The translations under genes were made by a program, and so were the position numbers. 8,488 nt of DNA from DASYSL01 sp036003365 (GTDB lineage: Bacteria; Eisenbacteria; RBG-16-71-46; DASYSL01), in NCBI GenBank assembly GCA_036003365.1, contig DASYSL010000052.1:1-8488 (forward strand), in the 5' to 3' direction. Below, piece after piece: positions 5,213-8,488 of this stretch (its first letter is position 1; each line of letters opens with the position of its first letter). The notes below the pieces were generated by a model. It had not been told where the DNA came from. It was given only the letters and a program-made list of their open reading frames with translations, and made no database searches.

Positions 5213-6820
5213 TCACATCCTGAACACGCCGAAGCGCGCCGGCTCGATCGGCGCGTTCAACGACGCCGCCAAGGACAGCGCCAAGACGTTGCGCGTGTCG
5301 GCCGGATCGATCACGCCGTCGTCCCACAGGCGCGACGTGGCGTAGTAAGGGTTCCCCTCGGCCTCGTACTTGTCGAGAATGGGCTTCTTCAAAGCCTCGA
5401 GCTCCTTCTCGGCCAGGCTCTTGCCCTCGCGCGCGAGCTGCTGCTGCTTCACCGTGGCCAGCACGCCCGCCGCCTGTTCGCCGCCCATGACGCTGATGCG
5501 CGCGTTGGGCCACATGAACAAGAAGCGCGGCTCGTACGCGCGCCCGCACATGCCGTAGTTCCCGGCGCCGAACGAGCCGCCGATGATCACGGTCAGCTTG
5601 GGCACCGGCGCGTTGGCGACGGCGTGCACCATCTTGGCGCCGTCCTTGGCGATGCCACCGCGCTCGTACTCGCGGCCCACGATGAAGCCGGTGATGTTCT
5701 GCAGGAAGATCAACGGAATGCCGCGCATCGAGCACAGCTCGATGAAGTGCGTCGCCTTGAGCGCGCTCTCCGAGAACAGCACACCCTGGTTGGCCAGGAT
5801 GCCGACCGGGAATCCGTGCAGGTGCGCGAACCCGCACACCAGGGTCGTGCCGTACAGCGCCTTGAACTCGGCGAAGCGCGAGCCGTCCACGATGCGCGCG
5901 ATCACTTCGCGCACCTCGTACCCCTTGCGCAAGTCCCGTGGCACCACGCCGTAGATCCCACTCGGATCGTAGGCCGGCGGCTCGGGCTCGCGCATGTCCA
6001 GCGTCGGACGGCGCGCACCCCCCAGGTGATCCACGATGTCGCGCGCGATGGCCAGCGCGTGATCGTCATCCAGAGCGTAATGATCGGTCACGCCCGAGAT
6101 GCGGCTGTGCACGTCGGCGCCGCCGAGCTCCTCGGCCGTCACCTCTTCGCCGGTCGCCGCCTTCACCAAGGGCGGCCCCCCGAGGAAGATCGTGCCCTCG
6201 TTCTTGACGATGATGGCTTCGTCGCTCATCGCGGGCACATAGGCGCCGCCCGCGGTGCACGAGCCCATCACGGCCGCGATCTGCGGAATGCCCAGCGCCG
6301 ACATGCGGGCCTGGTTGTAGAAGATGCGCCCGAAGTGATCGCGATCGGGGAACACTTCGGCCTGGAGGGGCAGGAAGGCGCCGCCCGAGTCGACGAGGTA
6401 CACGCAGGGCAGGCGATTCGCCAGGGCGACCTCCTGCGCGCGCACGTGCTTCTTCACCGTCATGGGGAAGTACGTGCCGCCCTTCACCGTGGCATCGTTG
6501 GCTACGATCATTACTTCGCGGCCGGAGACCCGGCCAATGCCGGTGACGATGCCGGCGCCAGGAGCCTCGTCGTCGTACATCCCCTCGGCAGCCAGAGCCG
6601 AGAGCTCGAGGAAGGCGGTCCCGGGATCGAGCAGCTTCTCGACGCGCTCGCGCACGAAGAGCTTGCCGCGGCTCTCGTGCAGGCGCCGCGCCTCGGCGCC
6701 GCCGCCTTCGCGCACGCGCGCCACGCGCGCCTTGAGATCGCGGCTCAATCCTTCGTGAAAGGCGCGGTTCTCAGCGAACTCGGCGGCAGAGGAATCGACG
6801 TGCGACTCGAGGACGTCCAT
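5213..6820 (-). CDS. mccB: methylcrotonyl-CoA carboxylase beta (carboxyltransferase) subunit
   Basis: Carboxyltransferase of 535 residues, matching MCC beta chains (about 535-560). It moves the carboxyl group from biotin to the gamma carbon of 3-methylcrotonyl-CoA. It has two crotonase-like halves. The N half holds NDATVKGGTYFPMTVKKH (108-125), LVDSGGAFLP (142-151), EVFPDRDHFGRIFYNQAR (155-172) and the oxyanion glycines GSCTAGGAY (186-194). The C half holds NQGVLFSESALKATHFI (344-360), FLQNITGF (372-379), GGSFGAGNYGMCGRAY (414-429), NARISVMGGEQAA (439-451) and LWDDGVIDPADTR (498-510). The NDATVKGGTYFP, MCGRAY and ISVMGGEQAA strings are typical of MCC beta and separate it from propionyl-CoA carboxylase beta. 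The start is clear: GGAGGAG lies just upstream of ATG 6820. The gene begins 16 bases after the aspS stop and leads the leucine-degradation genes. It would assemble with the biotin carboxylase and carrier in a large alpha/beta complex in the cytoplasm. Confidence 0.95.
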   Translation of the reverse strand: MDVLESHVDSSAAEFAENRAFHEGLSRDLKARVARVREGGGAEARRLHESRGKLFVRERVEKLLDPGTAFLELSALAAEGMYDDEAPGAGIVTGIGRVSGREVMIVANDATVKGGTYFPMTVKKHVRAQEVALANRLPCVYLVDSGGAFLPLQAEVFPDRDHFGRIFYNQARMSALGIPQIAAVMGSCTAGGAYVPAMSDEAIIVKNEGTIFLGGPPLVKAATGEEVTAEELGGADVHSRISGVTDHYALDDDHALAIARDIVDHLGGARRPTLDMREPEPPAYDPSGIYGVVPRDLRKGYEVREVIARIVDGSRFAEFKALYGTTLVCGFAHLHGFPVGILANQGVLFSESALKATHFIELCSMRGIPLIFLQNITGFIVGREYERGGIAKDGAKMVHAVANAPVPKLTVIIGGSFGAGNYGMCGRAYEPRFLFMWPNARISVMGGEQAAGVLATVKQQQLAREGKSLAEKELEALKKPILDKYEAEGNPYYATSRLWDDGVIDPADTRNVLALSLAASLNAPIEPARFGVFRM

Positions 6821-6823
6821 CGG

Positions 6824-6830
6824 CTCCTCC
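6824..6830 (-). promoter_or_regulatory. ribosome binding site of mccB
   Basis: GGAGGAG on the minus strand, with its GGAGG core five bases before the mccB ATG and inside the 16-base gap after aspS. It confirms the mccB start and leaves almost no room for a separate promoter outside the end of aspS. Confidence 0.75.
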
Positions 6831-6836
6831 GGGCGA

Positions 6837-8488
6837 TCAGAGATCCAGCTTGAGGTGCAGCTCCCGCAGTGACTCGTCGTCGACTTCGGCCGGCGCTCCG
6901 TCCATCAAGGACGTGGCCGAAGCCGTCTTGGGGAAGGCGATCGTGTCGCGCAGGCTGTCGGCGCCGACCACGAGCATCACCACGCGGTCCAGGCCGATGG
7001 CGATGCCGCCGTGCGGCGGCGCGCCGAAGCGGAAGGCGTCCAAGAGAAAGCCGAACTTCTCGTACGCCTGCTCGCGCGAGAGGCCGATCACGGCCATGAC
7101 GCGCTCCTGCAGCTCGGGGCGATGGATGCGCACCGAGCCCGAGCCCAGCTCATTGCCGTTCAGCACGAGATCGTAGAGCTCGGCGCGCACGCGTCCCGGA
7201 TCGGACTCCAGGTATGGAATGTCCGCCTCCAGCGGATGCGTGAACATGTGGTGCATCGGCGTCCAGCCACCCGACTCCGTCTTCTCGAACAACGGGAAGC
7301 GATGCACCCAGCAGAAGCGCCACTCGGGCTTGCGCTGCGCCAGGGCCGGGCGCCCCAGCTCGAGCCGCACGGCGCCGAGCCCCTTGCACGCGATTTCCCA
7401 TGGGCCCGCGGTCAGGAACGCGACGTCGCCGTTCTGGGCTTGCAGATGGGCCGCGAGCTTCTCGCCCGCAGCGCCTTCGAAGAAGCGGCTGGCGCCGCCA
7501 TCCCACCCGCTCTCCGTGCGCTTCATCCACGAGAGACCGGCCGCGCCCCCGCGCTTCGCCAGGTCTTCGAGCTGATCGAGATCCTTGCGCGAGAGATTGG
7601 CGCGTCCGACCGCCGCCAGCGCCATGATCTTGTGACCTTCGGTCTTGGCCGCGTCCTGCAGGAAGCGTGCGCTCGACTCGGCTGCGATGGCAGTGACGTC
7701 CTTGAGCTCGAGCCCGAAGCGCAGGTCCGGCTTGTCAGATCCGAAGCGCAGCATGGCTTCCTGATACGTGAGGCGCGGGAAGGGCGTCTGGACCTCGGCC
7801 TTGAGCGCCTCGCGCCACAGATGCGTCATGAGCCCTTCGACGAGCTGGAACACGTCGTTCTCGCGCACGAACGACATCTCGATGTCGATCTGCGTGTGCT
7901 CGGGCTGGCGGTCGGCACGCAGGTCCTCGTCGCGCAGGGCACGCGCGAGCTGGAAGTAGCGGTCGAAGCCCGACGCCATCAGGGTCTGCTTGTAGAGCTG
8001 CGGCGACTGCGGCAGCGCGAAGAACTTCCCCGGATGCACGCGGCTCGGCACGACGTAGTCGCGCGCGCCTTCGGGCGTCGGCTTCACCAGCATCGGCGTT
8101 TCGATCTCGAGGAAATCCTGCTGCGACAGATACTGGCGCGTGGCCAGCGCGATGCGATGGCGCATGGCCAGGTTCTTCTGCATGCGCTCGCGCCGCAAAT
8201 CCAGGAACCGATACTTGAGCCGCAGGTCTTCCGAAGCCTCGGGCCCCTCTTCGGAAACCGAAAACGGCGGCGTGTCGCTGGTCGAGAGCACGAGCACGTC
8301 CTGCACGGCGACTTCGATGTCGCCCGTCGGCAGCGCGCGATTGATCGCCTCCATCGGGCGCGTCTGCACCTTGCCCGTGACCGCGAGCACCCACTCGGTG
8401 CCCACTTCGCGCAGGCGCTCCAACGCCGGCACCGGCGTGTCACCGGGGCGAGCCACCACCTGCGTCAGCCCATAGCGATCACGCAGAT
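6837..8488 (-). CDS. aspS: aspartyl-tRNA synthetase, bacterial type (5' end outside window)
   Basis: Class II aminoacyl-tRNA synthetase that charges tRNA-Asp. The fragment has 549 full codons and stays open to the window edge; it begins in the anticodon-binding OB fold with LRDRYGLTQVV, so roughly 40 residues are missing against the usual 590. In fragment numbering: TRPMEAINRALPTGDIEV closes the OB fold (about 42-59), RLKYRFLDLRR is the hinge (89-99), motif 1 with PTPEGARDY (137-144), QSPQLYKQ (160-167), motif 2 RDEDLRADRQPEHTQIDIEM (185-204), a bacterial GAD insertion (about 258-410), MHHMFTHP (411-418), GNELGSGSVRIH (444-455) and motif 3 GAPPHGGIAIGLDR (488-501). It ends RELHLKLDL. The GTG at 8459 is an internal valine, not the start. 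Whether the enzyme also charges tRNA-Asn cannot be judged, since part of the anticodon-reading domain is outside the window. The next gene, mccB, follows after 16 bases. Confidence 0.97.
   Translation of the reverse strand, partial: LRDRYGLTQVVARPGDTPVPALERLREVGTEWVLAVTGKVQTRPMEAINRALPTGDIEVAVQDVLVLSTSDTPPFSVSEEGPEASEDLRLKYRFLDLRRERMQKNLAMRHRIALATRQYLSQQDFLEIETPMLVKPTPEGARDYVVPSRVHPGKFFALPQSPQLYKQTLMASGFDRYFQLARALRDEDLRADRQPEHTQIDIEMSFVRENDVFQLVEGLMTHLWREALKAEVQTPFPRLTYQEAMLRFGSDKPDLRFGLELKDVTAIAAESSARFLQDAAKTEGHKIMALAAVGRANLSRKDLDQLEDLAKRGGAAGLSWMKRTESGWDGGASRFFEGAAGEKLAAHLQAQNGDVAFLTAGPWEIACKGLGAVRLELGRPALAQRKPEWRFCWVHRFPLFEKTESGGWTPMHHMFTHPLEADIPYLESDPGRVRAELYDLVLNGNELGSGSVRIHRPELQERVMAVIGLSREQAYEKFGFLLDAFRFGAPPHGGIAIGLDRVVMLVVGADSLRDTIAFPKTASATSLMDGAPAEVDDESLRELHLKLDL

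Noticed and set aside
5129..6853. Long open frame of 574 codons on the plus strand, opposite mccB
   Set aside because: It is rich in Arg, His and Ala with no recognisable motif and lies antisense to an unmistakable carboxyltransferase gene. Long antisense frames are expected in high-G+C DNA.
8457..8459. GTG as the start of aspS
   Set aside because: The frame continues upstream to the window edge as LRDRYGLTQ, conserved AspRS sequence, so this valine is internal.

Overview
The window holds seven genes, all on the minus strand, so transcription runs from base 8488 towards base 1. In that order they are: aspS (aspartyl-tRNA synthetase, 5' end outside the window); the carboxyltransferase (beta) subunit of methylcrotonyl-CoA carboxylase; a LiuC-type methylglutaconyl-CoA hydratase; the biotin carboxylase part of the alpha subunit; a separate small biotin carrier protein; a secreted protein of 12 Kelch-type repeats; and the first 19 codons of what reads as hydroxymethylglutaryl-CoA lyase, cut by the window edge.

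Metabolic core (1-56 and 2460-6820). Together these enzymes catalyse the lower half of leucine degradation: 3-methylcrotonyl-CoA to 3-methylglutaconyl-CoA (biotin carboxylase, carrier and carboxyltransferase), then to HMG-CoA (hydratase), then to acetyl-CoA and acetoacetate (lyase). Neighbouring genes from 2460 to 8488 are 16 bases apart or less, or overlap, so they probably form one transcript headed by, or running out of, aspS. No promoter, regulator or dehydrogenase (isovaleryl-CoA dehydrogenase) gene is visible here. The alpha subunit, usually one chain of about 650-670 residues, is split into 498 + 153 codons with a GTGA stop/start overlap inside the region that corresponds to the BT (subunit-contact) domain. 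This is either a true gene split or a one-base indel in a GGGG run.

The inserted gene (84-2339). Between the carrier and the lyase lies a Kelch/galactose-oxidase-like beta-propeller protein with a signal peptide and a C-terminal FlgD-like/T9SS-like Ig domain. It has a 120-base leader, its own strong ribosome binding site, and by eye lower G+C (about 60% against about 68-70%) than its neighbours. A 10-bp hairpin begins right after its stop codon and buries the start codon of the lyase gene, which suggests that lyase translation is coupled to the Kelch gene.

Organism. High G+C, a bacterial-type AspRS, and an exported propeller ending in an FlgD-like domain suggest a G+C-rich member of the FCB side of the bacterial tree (for example Gemmatimonadota or 'Candidatus Eisenbacteria'-like lineages). 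This is inference; the sequence alone does not settle it. I see no mobile element, CRISPR array, tRNA or rRNA, and no wholly new system. The unusual points are the split carboxylase, the inserted propeller gene and the start-codon hairpin.
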